A stretch of 64,000 nucleotides of DNA from Pseudomonas sp. UBA5706. Its GTDB lineage: Bacteria > Pseudomonadota > Gammaproteobacteria > Pseudomonadales > Pseudomonadaceae. Positions 26,496 through 35,732 of this stretch are shown here, in pieces (within the stretch, counting starts at the first letter, position 1; every line of letters starts with the position of its first letter). Both the position numbers and the translations under genes were made by a program. Below the pieces are notes generated by a model. The model did not search any database. It saw nothing but the letters and a program-made list of their open reading frames with translations, and was not told where the DNA came from. Location of the stretch: positions 62,001 through 126,000 of the forward strand of contig NZ_DIHC01000001.1 in assembly GCF_002419965.1 (NCBI RefSeq), written 5' to 3'.

Positions 26496-26501
26496 ATCAT
26501 A
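26496..26501 (-). promoter_or_regulatory. -10 box of the tRNA-Ser promoter
   Basis: TATGAT on the minus strand lies 11 bp upstream of the tRNA and is followed by the GC-rich discriminator GCGCGCC typical of stringently controlled stable-RNA promoters. The -35 (near 26519-26524) is weak. Confidence 0.5.
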
Positions 26502-26590
26502 ACAGCTTGGTAAAAAAACGCGAATCCTTTTTTTCAAAATTTCCGCGTTTTTTCAGACGCTTGCGGCGCTTTTGCTGGTAACCAGCTGGG

Positions 26591-27304
26591 TTATAGAGGA
26601 ACGCCCAGACGCTTGGCGACTTCTTCGTAGGCTTCGATGACGTCACCGAGGCCTTGGCGGAAGCGGTCCTTGTCCATTTTCTTCTTGGTGTCCTTGTCCC
26701 ACAGGCGGCAACCGTCCGGACTGAATTCATCGCCCAGCACGATAGAGCCGTCGCTGAACACGCCGAACTCGAGCTTAAAGTCGACCAGTAACAGGCCCGC
26801 TTCGTCGAACAGTTTGGTCAGTACGTCGTTGACCTTGAGCGACAATTCCTTCATGCGTACGAGTTGCTCGGCGGTGCCCCAGCCAAACGCAACGACGTGG
26901 GATTCGTTGATGAACGGGTCGCCCTTGGCGTCGTCCTTCAGGAACAGCTCGAAGGTGTACGGGTTGAGCTTCGTGCCCTCCTCGACGCCCAGGCGCTTGA
27001 CCAGGCTGCCGGCAGCGTAGTTACGCACGACGCATTCGACCGGGATCATGTCAAGCTTCTTGACCAGGACTTCGTTATCGGCCAGCAGTTTGTCGAACTG
27101 GGTCGGGATGCCGGCGGCTTCTAGCTTCTGCATGATGAAGGCGTTGAACTTGTTGTTCACCATGCCTTTGCGATCCAGCTGTTCGATGCGCTTGCCGTCG
27201 AACGCCGAGGTGTCATTGCGGAACAGCAGGATCAAGCGGTCAGCATCGTCGGTCTTGTACACCGACTTGGCTTTGCCGCGGTAGAGTTCTTCACGTTTTT
27301 CCAT
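26591..27304 (-). CDS. purC: SAICAR synthetase
   Basis: The 237-residue enzyme catalyses the ATP-dependent joining of aspartate to CAIR in purine synthesis. Motifs visible are LYRGKAKSVYKTDD (ATP loop), VVRNYAAGSLVKRLG, LLLVDFKLEFG and LGDEFSPDGCRLWD (the SAICAR synthetase signature). The length is normal. GGAG precedes the ATG. It lies downstream of the dapA-bamC-MBL hydrolase genes on the same strand, the usual order in Pseudomonas. Confidence 0.95.
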   Translation of the reverse strand: MEKREELYRGKAKSVYKTDDADRLILLFRNDTSAFDGKRIEQLDRKGMVNNKFNAFIMQKLEAAGIPTQFDKLLADNEVLVKKLDMIPVECVVRNYAAGSLVKRLGVEEGTKLNPYTFELFLKDDAKGDPFINESHVVAFGWGTAEQLVRMKELSLKVNDVLTKLFDEAGLLLVDFKLEFGVFSDGSIVLGDEFSPDGCRLWDKDTKKKMDKDRFRQGLGDVIEAYEEVAKRLGVPL

Positions 27305-27401
27305 GATGGGCTCCGCTTGCGAAATACGTGGGCGAGACGCCCATTGAATAATTGGGGCGATACGCCCCTTATAAAGCAGGGCCGTCGCCCCGTTTGGGAC
27401 G

Positions 27402-28160
27402 TCAGGCGATTTCGCGCCAGTCTAGCCCTGAATCCTGATCGGCCAATTGTAGCCAGTCCGCGTCGCACCCGAGGGCGTCGACGAAACATTGCCGGGCCAG
27501 GTGCGGCAGGTTGTTCTTGCTGCTCAGGTGAGCCAGCACCAGATGTTGCAGATCCTGCCACCCCAGTTCGTTGACCAGCCCCGCTGCCTGATGGTTGTTC
27601 AGGTGCCCGTGTGCCCCGCCGACCCGTTGCTTGAGGAAGTAGGGGTACGGCCCGCGCGCGAGCAGGTCACGGCAATGGTTGGACTCGATCATGAGCGCAT
27701 CCAGACCACGGTAGCTGTCGAGCACCGACGGACAGTAGGACCCCAGGTCGGTCAGCAGGCCAAAGCGCTTGCGGCCGTCATTGAAGACGAATTGCGTCGG
27801 CTCCTGCGCATCGTGGGCCACGGAGACCACGTCGATGTTCAGGCTGCCGATCTGCACGCCTTGACCGCCGTGCAGCCTGACACCTGCTTCGACCGGCTTG
27901 CGCATGCCACGCAACGTGCCGTCACTGAGGTAGACCGGCACGTCGTAGCGCCGAGACAGCAATCCCACGCCATGCACGTGATCGGCATGTTCATGGGTGA
28001 CCAGAATGGCGCTCAACTGCTTGCCACTGACGCCCAGCCTGTCCAGCCGACGCTCAGTTTCCCGCAGGGAGAAACCGCAGTCGACCAGCACGTACGTGTC
28101 GTTACTCGCAACCAGCGTGCCGTTACCTCGGCTACCGCTGCCCAGAACTGCGAAGCGCAC
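27402..28160 (-). CDS. Metallo-beta-lactamase-fold hydrolase (YycJ/WalJ-like)
   Basis: The 252-residue protein has the metal-binding motif THEHADHVHGVG (about 55-66), preceded by the family start RFAVLGSGSRGNGTLVAS. Further His/Asp ligands follow in TDLGSYCPSVLDS and GHLNNHQA. This is the YycJ/VicX branch, some of which are nucleases; the substrate here is unknown. The start is a GTG placed directly after the bamC stop TAA with no gap, which implies coupled translation. Confidence 0.82.
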   Translation of the reverse strand: MRFAVLGSGSRGNGTLVASNDTYVLVDCGFSLRETERRLDRLGVSGKQLSAILVTHEHADHVHGVGLLSRRYDVPVYLSDGTLRGMRKPVEAGVRLHGGQGVQIGSLNIDVVSVAHDAQEPTQFVFNDGRKRFGLLTDLGSYCPSVLDSYRGLDALMIESNHCRDLLARGPYPYFLKQRVGGAHGHLNNHQAAGLVNELGWQDLQHLVLAHLSSKNNLPHLARQCFVDALGCDADWLQLADQDSGLDWREIA

Positions 28161-29276
28161 TTAACCGAGGTTGTCTTGAATGACGCTCAACACGCGACGG
28201 GCGACTTCAGTCGGCGCAACGGTGTTGATGTTCTTCTCGACCGTGACCTGAACGTTCTCGCCGACCTTGCTCAGGCGCACCTGATAACGCTCGGCACGGG
28301 CCTCTTTCTGCTCCTTGGTCTCTTCGCTGCCGAACATGCGGGCGAAGACGCCAGGCTTGTTCTCGGGCTTGTCGGCTTTTTCAGCGAGGTTGATGTAATA
28401 CAGACCCAGGCTGCGGTTGATGTCCTCAACGCGCCAGTCACCCTGGTTCAGGGCACGGCCCACGCTGGACCAGGCGCGATCGAGGTCGGCGCCCAGGTTC
28501 AGGACCGGGTTGCCGCTACCGTCTTCGCTAAGGGAAACGCGGCTTGGCGTGTCGAAATCACGCGCCGCCAGCAGCGACACTGAACCACCCTTCTCGGCGG
28601 TACGGGTCAGGCTTGCCAGCATGTCGTCGGTCAACACCGAATCCAGCCCGACGTTGGTGCTGCGCGACGGGAAAGCAGGCTCTTCGCTGCTGCCAGCCGG
28701 ACGCTGCACGCTGACGATGTAGACTTCGCTGGTATTACGCTGCACGCCCGGCTCGATGCGAACGCGAACGCGGGTCTCGGTGCTGGCGGTGTCGCCAGTG
28801 CCGCCCATGCGCTTGGCAACCGAAGCGGACAGTTCGTCCATGCGCTGCCAGGTGGTGTTGAATTCACCGGTCTGCGGACGATCTTCGGCAATGCGGAAAC
28901 CGTTGTCTTCGAAATACTGGTGAGCCACGGGCCAGACTTCGGCCGGTGCGCGCTGCGCCAGGATCCAGCGGTTGTCACCGCTCTTTTGCAGGGTGTAGTC
29001 GCCAGAGTCCTGAACGGTGGACAGCGGTTGCGGACGCGGCACGTTGAACTCACCCTTCTGGGTGTCATCCGCCACGTTACGCGGGATCGGCAGCAGCGGG
29101 TCCAGACGCTTGGTTTCCTGGACGCCCTCCGGCAGCTGAATCGGTGGTTTCTGGGTCGCTTCCAGGTAATCGCTGCTGCGATCACGGAAGTAACCGTCCT
29201 GACCAAACAACCAGCTGCAACCGCTGGTGCTGGAGATAATCAAGGCTAGTGCGGAAAGTCCGGCCAGTCGCTTCAT
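28161..29276 (-). CDS. bamC: Outer-membrane assembly lipoprotein BamC
   Basis: The 371-residue lipoprotein belongs to the BAM complex that inserts outer-membrane proteins. The signal peptide ends in a lipobox around STSGC (Cys about 20). The mature part begins SWLFGQDGYFRDRSSDYLEA, the unstructured N-terminus that contacts BamD in the family, and two helix-grip domains follow. The ATG at 29276 with GAGGAAGC upstream is preferred to the ATG at 29294. It sits directly downstream of dapA, the classical arrangement. Confidence 0.88.
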   Translation of the reverse strand: MKRLAGLSALALIISSTSGCSWLFGQDGYFRDRSSDYLEATQKPPIQLPEGVQETKRLDPLLPIPRNVADDTQKGEFNVPRPQPLSTVQDSGDYTLQKSGDNRWILAQRAPAEVWPVAHQYFEDNGFRIAEDRPQTGEFNTTWQRMDELSASVAKRMGGTGDTASTETRVRVRIEPGVQRNTSEVYIVSVQRPAGSSEEPAFPSRSTNVGLDSVLTDDMLASLTRTAEKGGSVSLLAARDFDTPSRVSLSEDGSGNPVLNLGADLDRAWSSVGRALNQGDWRVEDINRSLGLYYINLAEKADKPENKPGVFARMFGSEETKEQKEARAERYQVRLSKVGENVQVTVEKNINTVAPTEVARRVLSVIQDNLG

Positions 29277-29293
29277 TGCGTAGTGCTTCCTCA

Positions 29294-30172
29294 TTAAACC
29301 AATACACCGGACTGGCGCAGGGCCTGACGCAGCGGCTCGTGACAGGCCTCGCTGAGCCAGGTGAGCGGCAGACGGATACCGTCCGGCATCAAACCCATCT
29401 CATGCAGGGCCCATTTCACGGGGATAGGGTTCGATTCGATGAACAGGGTCTTGTTCAGCGGCATCAGTTTTTCATGGATCGCGCGGGCCGTGGCAGCGTC
29501 ACCGGCAATGGCAGCCTTGCACAGTTCGGCCATGTCACGCGGGGCGACGTTGGCAGTAACCGAGATATTGCCCTTGCCGCCGAGCAGCATCAGCTCGACC
29601 GCAGTGGCGTCGTCACCGGAGTACACCAGGAAATCGCTGCTGACACCGGCCAGGATATCCTTGGCGCGCTGCAGATCACCGGTGGCTTCCTTGATGGCGA
29701 TGATGTTCTTGACGCTGGACAGGCGGATTACGGTCTCGGCCTTCATGTCACAGGAGGTTCGACCCGGCACGTTGTAGAGGATCTGTGGGATGTCCACGGC
29801 TTCGGCGATGTGCTTGAAGTGCTGGTACAGGCCTTCCTGGGTCGGCTTGTTGTAGTACGGCGTGACCAGCAGGCAGGCGTCGGCACCGGCATTCTTGGCG
29901 TTGGTGGTCAGTTCGACGGCCTCGCGGGTGGAGTTGGCGCCCGTGCCGGCAATGACCGGCATGCGACCAGCGACCTGCTTGACCACGCGGCGAATGACCT
30001 CGATGTGCTCGTTGACGTCGAGCGTCGCGGACTCACCCGTAGTGCCGACGGCAACAATGGCGTTGGTGCCCTCTTGCAGGTGAAAGTCCACCAGTTTGCT
30101 CAGGCTGTCCCAGTCAAGACGACCCTGTGCATCCATAGGTGTGACCAGTGCCACCATACTGCCCGCAATCAT
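29294..30172 (-). CDS. dapA: 4-hydroxy-tetrahydrodipicolinate synthase
   Basis: This 292-residue enzyme commits aspartate semialdehyde to lysine and peptidoglycan synthesis. The active-site Tyr lies in YNVPGRTSCDM and the Schiff-base Lys in IIAIKEATGDLQR; GTTGESATL is the phosphate/keto-acid loop. The ATG at 30172 starts the conserved MIAGSMVALVTPM and has CAGGAG upstream. It heads the dapA-bamC-MBL-purC group. Confidence 0.95.
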   Translation of the reverse strand: MIAGSMVALVTPMDAQGRLDWDSLSKLVDFHLQEGTNAIVAVGTTGESATLDVNEHIEVIRRVVKQVAGRMPVIAGTGANSTREAVELTTNAKNAGADACLLVTPYYNKPTQEGLYQHFKHIAEAVDIPQILYNVPGRTSCDMKAETVIRLSSVKNIIAIKEATGDLQRAKDILAGVSSDFLVYSGDDATAVELMLLGGKGNISVTANVAPRDMAELCKAAIAGDAATARAIHEKLMPLNKTLFIESNPIPVKWALHEMGLMPDGIRLPLTWLSEACHEPLRQALRQSGVLV

Positions 30173-30485
30173 GCAAACCGCTCCTGCCGGAAAAAGAGAG
30201 CGGTAATGGTACTGGCGCCATGATCCTTGCACAAGGCGAGCATTCCCCTGAGCGACGGTTTTCGCTACCCTTCGGTCTTTGATCGGTACTGGTCATCTGC
30301 GCAGCTCGTTCGACTGATCGTTTTCGCCGTCGCAAACCCCGCTCCAGCCTTGCTCTCGCTCGATGTGACGGCCTCACATACGCGACGCACGGCAGTGCTC
30401 CGGATCGAAGTTGCGAGTCTTTCGGTCACCGAACCCGCCGCTCAAGCCAACAATGTACCGACCGCTCATCGTTTAGGAATGCTGC
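30173..30485. other. Divergent dapA-gcvR intergenic region with a leader hairpin
   Basis: No gene is seen in these 313 bp. Next to dapA, ACCGCTC (30177-30183) can pair with GAGCGGT (30198-30204); on the dapA transcript the stem includes part of the Shine-Dalgarno AGGAG (complement of 30181-30185). The remainder presumably contains the two promoters, which I could not place with confidence. Confidence 0.4.
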
Positions 30486-31049
30486 ATGTCGTCCATCCCC
30501 ACAGTTCGCGAACAATTCCTTGTCATCAGTGCCCTTGGCGCCAACCCAATGGAGCTGACCAACGTCCTGTGCCGCGCCAGTCATGAAAACCGTTGCTCGG
30601 TGGTCAGCTCGCGTCTCACTCGCCACGGCGAATGCAGTGCCCTGATCCTTCAGGTGTCCGGCAGCTGGGACGCACTGGCGCGCCTTGAGACGGGCCTGCC
30701 AAACCTGTCGAAGAAACACGCCTTCACGGTCAACGTGGTGCGCAGCGCTTCGCTGGAAAGTCGCCCGGAAGCCCTGCCTTACGTGGCGTATGTCAGTTCG
30801 GCGTATCGCCCCGACATCATCAATGAGCTGTGCCAGTTCTTCATCGATCACAACGTGGAGCTGGAAAACCTGATCTGCGACACCTATCAGGCACCGCAGA
30901 CCGGCGGCACGATGCTCAATGCCACCTTCACCGTGACCTTGCCGGCGGGTACCCAGATCAGTTGGCTGCGCGACCAGTTCCTGGATTTCGCCGACGCCCT
31001 TAACCTCGACGCGCTGATCGAACCATGGCGCCCGCAAGCCCCAATGTAA
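30486..31049 (+). CDS. gcvR: GcvR-like glycine cleavage regulator (two ACT domains)
   Basis: The 187-residue protein consists of two ACT domains: one starts REQFLVISALGANPMELT, the other PYVAYVSSAYRPDIINELC. It has no DNA-binding domain. In enterics GcvR represses the glycine cleavage operon through GcvA; the same role in Pseudomonas is inferred. It is divergent from dapA and 10 bp upstream of bcp. Confidence 0.85.
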   Translation: MSSIPTVREQFLVISALGANPMELTNVLCRASHENRCSVVSSRLTRHGECSALILQVSGSWDALARLETGLPNLSKKHAFTVNVVRSASLESRPEALPYVAYVSSAYRPDIINELCQFFIDHNVELENLICDTYQAPQTGGTMLNATFTVTLPAGTQISWLRDQFLDFADALNLDALIEPWRPQAPM

Positions 31050-31059
31050 GGAACCCCGC

Positions 31060-31533
31060 ATGGCTGTAGAACTGGACAAACCCGTTGCCGACTTTCAGGT
31101 ACAGGCGACCAGCGAACAGGCGGTCAGCCTGTGCGCGCTGAAAGGTCAGCAGGTGGTCATTTATTTCTACCCCAAGGACAGCACGCCGGGTTGCACCACG
31201 CAAGGCCAGGGCTTTCGCGATCATCACGATGATTTCAAGGCTTCCAATACAGTGGTCTTCGGCGTATCCCGCGACAGCCTAAAGTCCCACGAGAATTTCA
31301 AGGCCAAGCAGGCATTTCCGTTCGAGCTGATTTCGGACAAGGATGAATCGCTGTGCCAGCTGTTTGACGTGATCAAGCTGAAGAAGCTGTACGGCAAGGA
31401 ATACCTGGGCGTGGATCGCAGCACCTTCCTGATCGACAAGAACGGCGTATTGCGCAAGGAATGGCGTGGCGTGAAGGTGCCGGGTCACGTGGTAGCAGTG
31501 CTGGAAGCGGCTCAAGCGCTGAATAAGGCCTGA
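31060..31533 (+). CDS. bcp: Thiol peroxidase Bcp (peroxiredoxin Q type)
   Basis: The 157-residue peroxiredoxin reduces peroxides in the cytoplasm. The peroxidatic Cys is in YPKDSTPGCTTQGQGFRDH (about C46). The usual second Cys five residues later is Gln-Gly here, so the resolving Cys must be elsewhere (candidates SLCALKG or SLCQLFD) or the enzyme is 1-Cys. AAGGAACC precedes the ATG. It is probably co-transcribed with gcvR. Confidence 0.9.
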   Translation: MAVELDKPVADFQVQATSEQAVSLCALKGQQVVIYFYPKDSTPGCTTQGQGFRDHHDDFKASNTVVFGVSRDSLKSHENFKAKQAFPFELISDKDESLCQLFDVIKLKKLYGKEYLGVDRSTFLIDKNGVLRKEWRGVKVPGHVVAVLEAAQALNKA

Positions 31534-31553
31534 GCCCTTCAAGTCTCACGGTT

Positions 31554-31582
31554 ATCGTTCCCACGCTCTGCGCGGGAACGAT
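31554..31582. repeat. Palindromic repeat (ATCGTTCCC arms)
   Basis: ATCGTTCCC (31554-31562) and GGGAACGAT (31574-31582) flank ACGCTCTGCGC. A variant (CTCCCACGC...GCGGGAACGATC) recurs at 47070-47091. Lying between convergent bcp and perM, it may also stop transcription. Confidence 0.6.
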
Positions 31583-31598
31583 CGATCCGCCTTCCGCG

Positions 31599-32669
31599 CT
31601 ACAACAATGGCGCAACCGTCGGCTCATTGCGCGGCCAGGCATCCAGCACGGCCTTGAACAGGGTGGCCAGCGGAATCGCGAAGAAGATACCCCAAAATCC
31701 CCATAGCCCCCCAAACAGCAACACCGCGCAAATGATCGCGACCGGGTGCAAGCTCACGGTCTGGGAAAACAGCAGGGGCACCAGCACGTTGCCGTCCAGG
31801 GTCTGGATGATGCCGTAGACCGCCATCAGGTAAATGAACTGATCACTCCAGCCCCACTGGAACAGGGCGATGAATGCCACCGGCACGGTCACCACCACGG
31901 CGCCCACGTAAGGCACCACCACGGAAATACCCACCAGCATCGCCAGGAGCGCCGAGTAGTTGAGCCCCATCGTCACGAAAGCGATGTATGTCACCACGCC
32001 GCAGATGAAGATCTCGATAACCTTTCCGCGAATGTAATTGGCGATCTGCCGGTTCATTTCCTCGGCGACGCGGGTAATCAGCGTACGTTCCCTGGGCAGA
32101 TACCCCCTGGCCCAGCGACCAATCATCCGACGGTCCTTAAGGAAAAAGAACACCAGGATCGGCACCAGTACCAGGTAGATCATCATATTGACCAGCAGCG
32201 GCAGGCTTGATAGCGAGAAGGTAAGCGCCCACTGGCCGAACTTGCCGATCTCGCCACGGGCCACTTCGATGGCCTGCAGCACTTGTTCGTCGGAGACCAG
32301 ATGCGGATAGCGCTCCGGCAAGAGCAGCAACAGGGACTGCCATTTGGCGAGCATGCCTGGCAGTTCGTTGAACAAGGTGATCAGTTGATGCCAGAGCAAC
32401 GGCACCAGCACCAGCAGGAACACCCCCAGCGCGCCCATGAACAGCGCGAAGACCACGCCGACCGCGGCGCCTTCGGGCATACGCAGGCGTTCAAGCTGAA
32501 CCACCATGCCCTGCATCAGAAACGCCAGCACTAACCCCGCCAGCACGGGTGCAAGCATGCCGCCCAGTGTTAGGACAATCGTGAACGCCAGAACCAACAG
32601 CACCGCCAGCACCACGGCCTCTTCATCCGAGAAGTAGCGCTGCATCCAGTCGCGAAGCACTTTGAACAT
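31599..32669 (-). CDS. perM: AI-2E family transporter (PerM-like)
   Basis: The 356-residue inner-membrane protein has about eight hydrophobic segments, starting with VVLAVLLVLAFTIVLTLGGML. The family signature around FFLKDRRMIGRWARGYLPRE and the conserved VPYVGAVVVTVPVAFIAL follow, with FGGLWGFWGIFFAIPLA near the end. Members export small molecules or ions; the substrate is unknown. The ATG at 32669 is chosen (MFKVLRDWMQRYF, with AAAGG upstream). Confidence 0.85.
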   Translation of the reverse strand: MFKVLRDWMQRYFSDEEAVVLAVLLVLAFTIVLTLGGMLAPVLAGLVLAFLMQGMVVQLERLRMPEGAAVGVVFALFMGALGVFLLVLVPLLWHQLITLFNELPGMLAKWQSLLLLLPERYPHLVSDEQVLQAIEVARGEIGKFGQWALTFSLSSLPLLVNMMIYLVLVPILVFFFLKDRRMIGRWARGYLPRERTLITRVAEEMNRQIANYIRGKVIEIFICGVVTYIAFVTMGLNYSALLAMLVGISVVVPYVGAVVVTVPVAFIALFQWGWSDQFIYLMAVYGIIQTLDGNVLVPLLFSQTVSLHPVAIICAVLLFGGLWGFWGIFFAIPLATLFKAVLDAWPRNEPTVAPLL

Positions 32670-32719
32670 CAATAAACCTTTGAGGCGAGGGGGTAAAAGC
32701 CAGGACGTGGAAAAAACCG

Positions 32720-32971
32720 TCAGCCCTTGCGTAACCAATACCGATAAATGCCGTCGGCAGCTTCTTCATGCAGCAAGGCATGACCGGCCAGCTTGGCGAA
32801 GGTACGAAAATCACGCTGGGAGCCGGCATCGGTCGCCGTCACTTTAAGCACCGCGCCGCTGGTCAGCCGATTGAGCTCCATCTTGGCTTTGAGCAAGGGC
32901 AACGGACAATTCAGACCACTGGCGTCCAGCTCGGCTTCGTACGTCGCGGGGGGCCCTACAGCGTCAGACAT
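32720..32971 (-). CDS. tusA: Sulfur carrier protein TusA-like
   Basis: The 83-residue protein has the SirA/TusA signature ELDASGLNCPLPLLKAK with the persulfide Cys in NCPLP. It relays sulfur for tRNA thiolation or molybdenum cofactor synthesis. The ATG at 32971 has GGAGAG upstream. It is 50 bp upstream of perM on the same strand and divergent from the M48 protease gene. Confidence 0.88.
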   Translation of the reverse strand: MSDAVGPPATYEAELDASGLNCPLPLLKAKMELNRLTSGAVLKVTATDAGSQRDFRTFAKLAGHALLHEEAADGIYRYWLRKG

Positions 32972-33118
32972 CGTTTCTCTCCGGGTAGACACATCCAATC
33001 GCACAGAAATGGCTCGCTAGATGAAGAACTTTCTTACGAGCTTGCAAGAATACCCCACTCTGGTCAGCAAGCCATTGAGCCAGCTACAGTAACAACTTTC
33101 TGCCTCAGAGTTCCGTGC

Positions 33119-34552
33119 ATGAATCTTCTGCGCCCCACACTGCTGACGCTTGCATGCCTGTTGGCTGCTCCGGCGTTCGCGGATGACCTGCCTTCGCTTG
33201 GCGATGCCAGTTCGTCCATCGTTTCGCCGCAACAGGAGCATGACCTGGGCCGCGCCTGGCTGGGGCTGCTGCGCGCGCAAGTGCCCCAGCTTTCGGATCC
33301 GCAACTGAAGGACTTCGTCGAGACGTCGGTCTATCGCCTGGCCGAAACCAGCCAGGTGCAGGATCGCCGCCTGGAATTCATCCTCATCAATACCCCCGAG
33401 ATCAACGCCTTCGCCGCCCCTGGCGGGATCATCGGCGTCAATGGCGGCTTGTTCCTGCATGCCGAGACCGAAGGCGAATACGCCGCAGTACTCGCCCACG
33501 AATTGGCCCACTTGTCGCAACGCCACTTCGCTCGCGGCGTTCAGGCCCAGCAGCGCATGCAGGTTCCGGTGATGGCGGCGATGCTCGCCGGGATCGTCAT
33601 GGCAGCGGCCGGCGCGGGGGATGCCGGGATCGCGGCCATCGCCGGTACGCAGGCGGCAGCGATTCAGGAACAGGCACGCTTTTCCCGGCAGAACGAAGCC
33701 GAGGCCGACCGTATCGGTATCCTCAACCTGGAAAAAGCCGGCTACGACCCGCGCAACATGCCGACCATGTTCGAACGCTTGGCCCGCCAGTACCGCTACG
33801 ACGCCAAGCCGCCGGAATTCCTGATGAGTCACCCGGTGACTGAATCGCGTATCGCTGACACCCGCAACCGCGCTGAACAGTCCAAACCCGGCGGCAAGGA
33901 AGACAGCCTGTCGTATCAACTGATGCGTGCCAGGGTGGTGCTGATCTACGAGGAAACGCCGGGCATGGCCGCCAAGCGTTTTCGTGCGCAACTGGCCGAG
34001 AGCCCGAAAAACGACGCGGCTCGCTACGGCCTGGTTCTGGCGCAAACCAAGGCCGGGCAGCTGAATGAGGCGCGCGAGGGTCTCAAACCACTGCTGGACA
34101 AGGCGCCGGACAACATCATCTACAACCTGGCGGCGATCAATCTGGACATCACCAACAACCGGTTTCCCGACGCCCAGCAACGGGTCAACCGGATGCTGGA
34201 GCTTTACCCCGATGACTACCCCCTCAATCAGGCCAGGGTCGATGTGCTGCTCAAGCAATCCAAGGCCCCTGAAGCGCTGAAGTCACTGGAAACCCTGCTC
34301 AAAAGTCGCCCGGACGACCCGGACATCTGGAACCAGGTCGCTGACACACGTGGACTTGCGGGCAACACCATTGGCTCTCATCAGGCGCGGGCCGAATACT
34401 TCGCGCTGATGGGTGATTTCAAGCAGGCCGTGCAACAGCTGGAATTCGCCAAGCGCCGCGCGAACAACAACTTCCAGCTGGCTTCGCGGATCGACGCGCG
34501 GCAGCAGGAGATCATCGCTCAGGAACGGGCAGTGAAAGAGATGATGAATTAA
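33119..34552 (+). CDS. bepA: Periplasmic M48 metalloprotease with TPR tail (BepA-like)
   Basis: The 477-residue protein begins with a signal peptide (cleavage after AAPAFA). The M48 domain contains the zinc motif in AVLAHELAHLSQRH (HExxH) and the third ligand in RQNEAEADRIGI. The C-terminal half is tetratricopeptide-like (EAREGLKPLLDKAPDN, APEALKSLETLLKSRPDD). BepA-type enzymes guard outer-membrane protein assembly. The ATG at 33119 is the signal-peptide start. Confidence 0.88.
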   Translation: MNLLRPTLLTLACLLAAPAFADDLPSLGDASSSIVSPQQEHDLGRAWLGLLRAQVPQLSDPQLKDFVETSVYRLAETSQVQDRRLEFILINTPEINAFAAPGGIIGVNGGLFLHAETEGEYAAVLAHELAHLSQRHFARGVQAQQRMQVPVMAAMLAGIVMAAAGAGDAGIAAIAGTQAAAIQEQARFSRQNEAEADRIGILNLEKAGYDPRNMPTMFERLARQYRYDAKPPEFLMSHPVTESRIADTRNRAEQSKPGGKEDSLSYQLMRARVVLIYEETPGMAAKRFRAQLAESPKNDAARYGLVLAQTKAGQLNEAREGLKPLLDKAPDNIIYNLAAINLDITNNRFPDAQQRVNRMLELYPDDYPLNQARVDVLLKQSKAPEALKSLETLLKSRPDDPDIWNQVADTRGLAGNTIGSHQARAEYFALMGDFKQAVQQLEFAKRRANNNFQLASRIDARQQEIIAQERAVKEMMN

Positions 34553-34566
34553 CCGCGAACTGCCTG

Positions 34567-34634
34567 TGTAGCAATGCGGCTTGCCGGCGGTAGCGATTCC
34601 GAGCACGCCACCGCCGGCAAGCCGGGCGGCTACA
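34567..34634. repeat. REP element (Pseudomonas repetitive extragenic palindrome)
   Basis: CGGCTTGCCGGCGGT (34577-34591) pairs perfectly with ACCGCCGGCAAGCCG (34610-34624), and TGTAGC/GCTACA form an outer pair. It sits between the convergent M48 protease and nadA genes. Confidence 0.85.
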
Positions 34635-34673
34635 AAAAATAGAACGTGTCCGTGCTCCCGTAGCGAAGCTTGA

Positions 34674-35732
34674 TCAGGCGTTACCGGATAGTTTCAATCG
34701 CGCCGCCTGGGTGAAATCAAGCATTCGCTGCAAAGGCCGAACGGCGTGGGGAATAATCGCCGGGTCGACGAATATCTCATTGCTCCCTTCACGCAAGCAC
34801 TGCAGCGTGCGCGCCAGGGTGTTCATGGCCATCCACGGGCAATGCGCGCAGCTGCGGCAGGCCGCGCCGTTGCCGGCCGTCGGCGCTTCGATGAAGATCT
34901 TGTCCGGACACAGCTGCTGCATCTTGTAGAAAATGCCGCGGTCGGTGGCCACGATGAAGGTCGTGTTCGGCAGTGTCTGCGCGGCACTGATCAATTGACT
35001 GGTAGAACCCACCGCATCGGCCAGATCAATCACCGACTCGGGCGACTCGGGGTGCACGAGGACCGCTGCATCCGGGTACAACGCTTTGATGTCTTCCAGC
35101 TGTCGCGATTTGAACTCCTCATGGACGATGCACGCGCCGTCCCACAGCAGCATGTCGGCACCTGTTTGCCGCTGGATGTAGCGACCCAGATGTTTGTCCG
35201 GGGCCCATAGGATCTTCTCGCCGTTGTCCATCAGGCTTTCGACGATTTCCAGCGCGCAGCTTGAGGTCACCACCCAATCGGCGCGCGCCTTCACTGCAGC
35301 GGATGTGTTGGCGTAGACCACGACCGTTCGCTCGGGATGCTGGTCGCAGAACGCCTTGAATTCGTCCACACCGCAACCCAGATCCAGCGAGCAGGTTGCC
35401 TCGAGAGTCGGCATCAGTACGCGTTTTTCTGGGGTCAGGATCTTTGCCGTTTCGCCCATGAAACGTACCCCGGCGACCAGCACCGTCTTCGCCGGATGGT
35501 TACGACCGAAGCGGGCCATCTCAAGGGAGTCGGAGACACAACCGCCGGTCTCTTCCGCCAACGCCTGGATCACCGGATCACAATAGTAGTGCGCCACCAG
35601 CACAGCATTCTGGGCCTTGAGTTCGGCCGCGATCAGGCGGCGATATTGCGCCTCCTCTTCAGCGGTCAGCGGCTTGGGCTGCCTGGCGTCTAGATGCGCC
35701 TGTACCAGAAGGCGTTCGGAAATCTGTGTCAT
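34674..35732 (-). CDS. nadA: Quinolinate synthase A
   Basis: The 352-residue [4Fe-4S] enzyme condenses iminoaspartate with DHAP in NAD synthesis. Visible motifs are VLVAHYYCDPVIQALAEETG, the cluster Cys segments ATCSLDLGCGVDE and VTSSCALEIVESLM, and the C-terminal CRSCAHCPWMAMN. The length is normal. It is transcribed alone. Confidence 0.95.
   Translation of the reverse strand: MTQISERLLVQAHLDARQPKPLTAEEEAQYRRLIAAELKAQNAVLVAHYYCDPVIQALAEETGGCVSDSLEMARFGRNHPAKTVLVAGVRFMGETAKILTPEKRVLMPTLEATCSLDLGCGVDEFKAFCDQHPERTVVVYANTSAAVKARADWVVTSSCALEIVESLMDNGEKILWAPDKHLGRYIQRQTGADMLLWDGACIVHEEFKSRQLEDIKALYPDAAVLVHPESPESVIDLADAVGSTSQLISAAQTLPNTTFIVATDRGIFYKMQQLCPDKIFIEAPTAGNGAACRSCAHCPWMAMNTLARTLQCLREGSNEIFVDPAIIPHAVRPLQRMLDFTQAARLKLSGNA

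Noticed and set aside
25923..26500. An integrated element bounded by tRNA-Ser
   Set aside because: Apart from the MntA-HepT relic there is no integrase, and I saw no second copy of the tRNA 3' end nearby.
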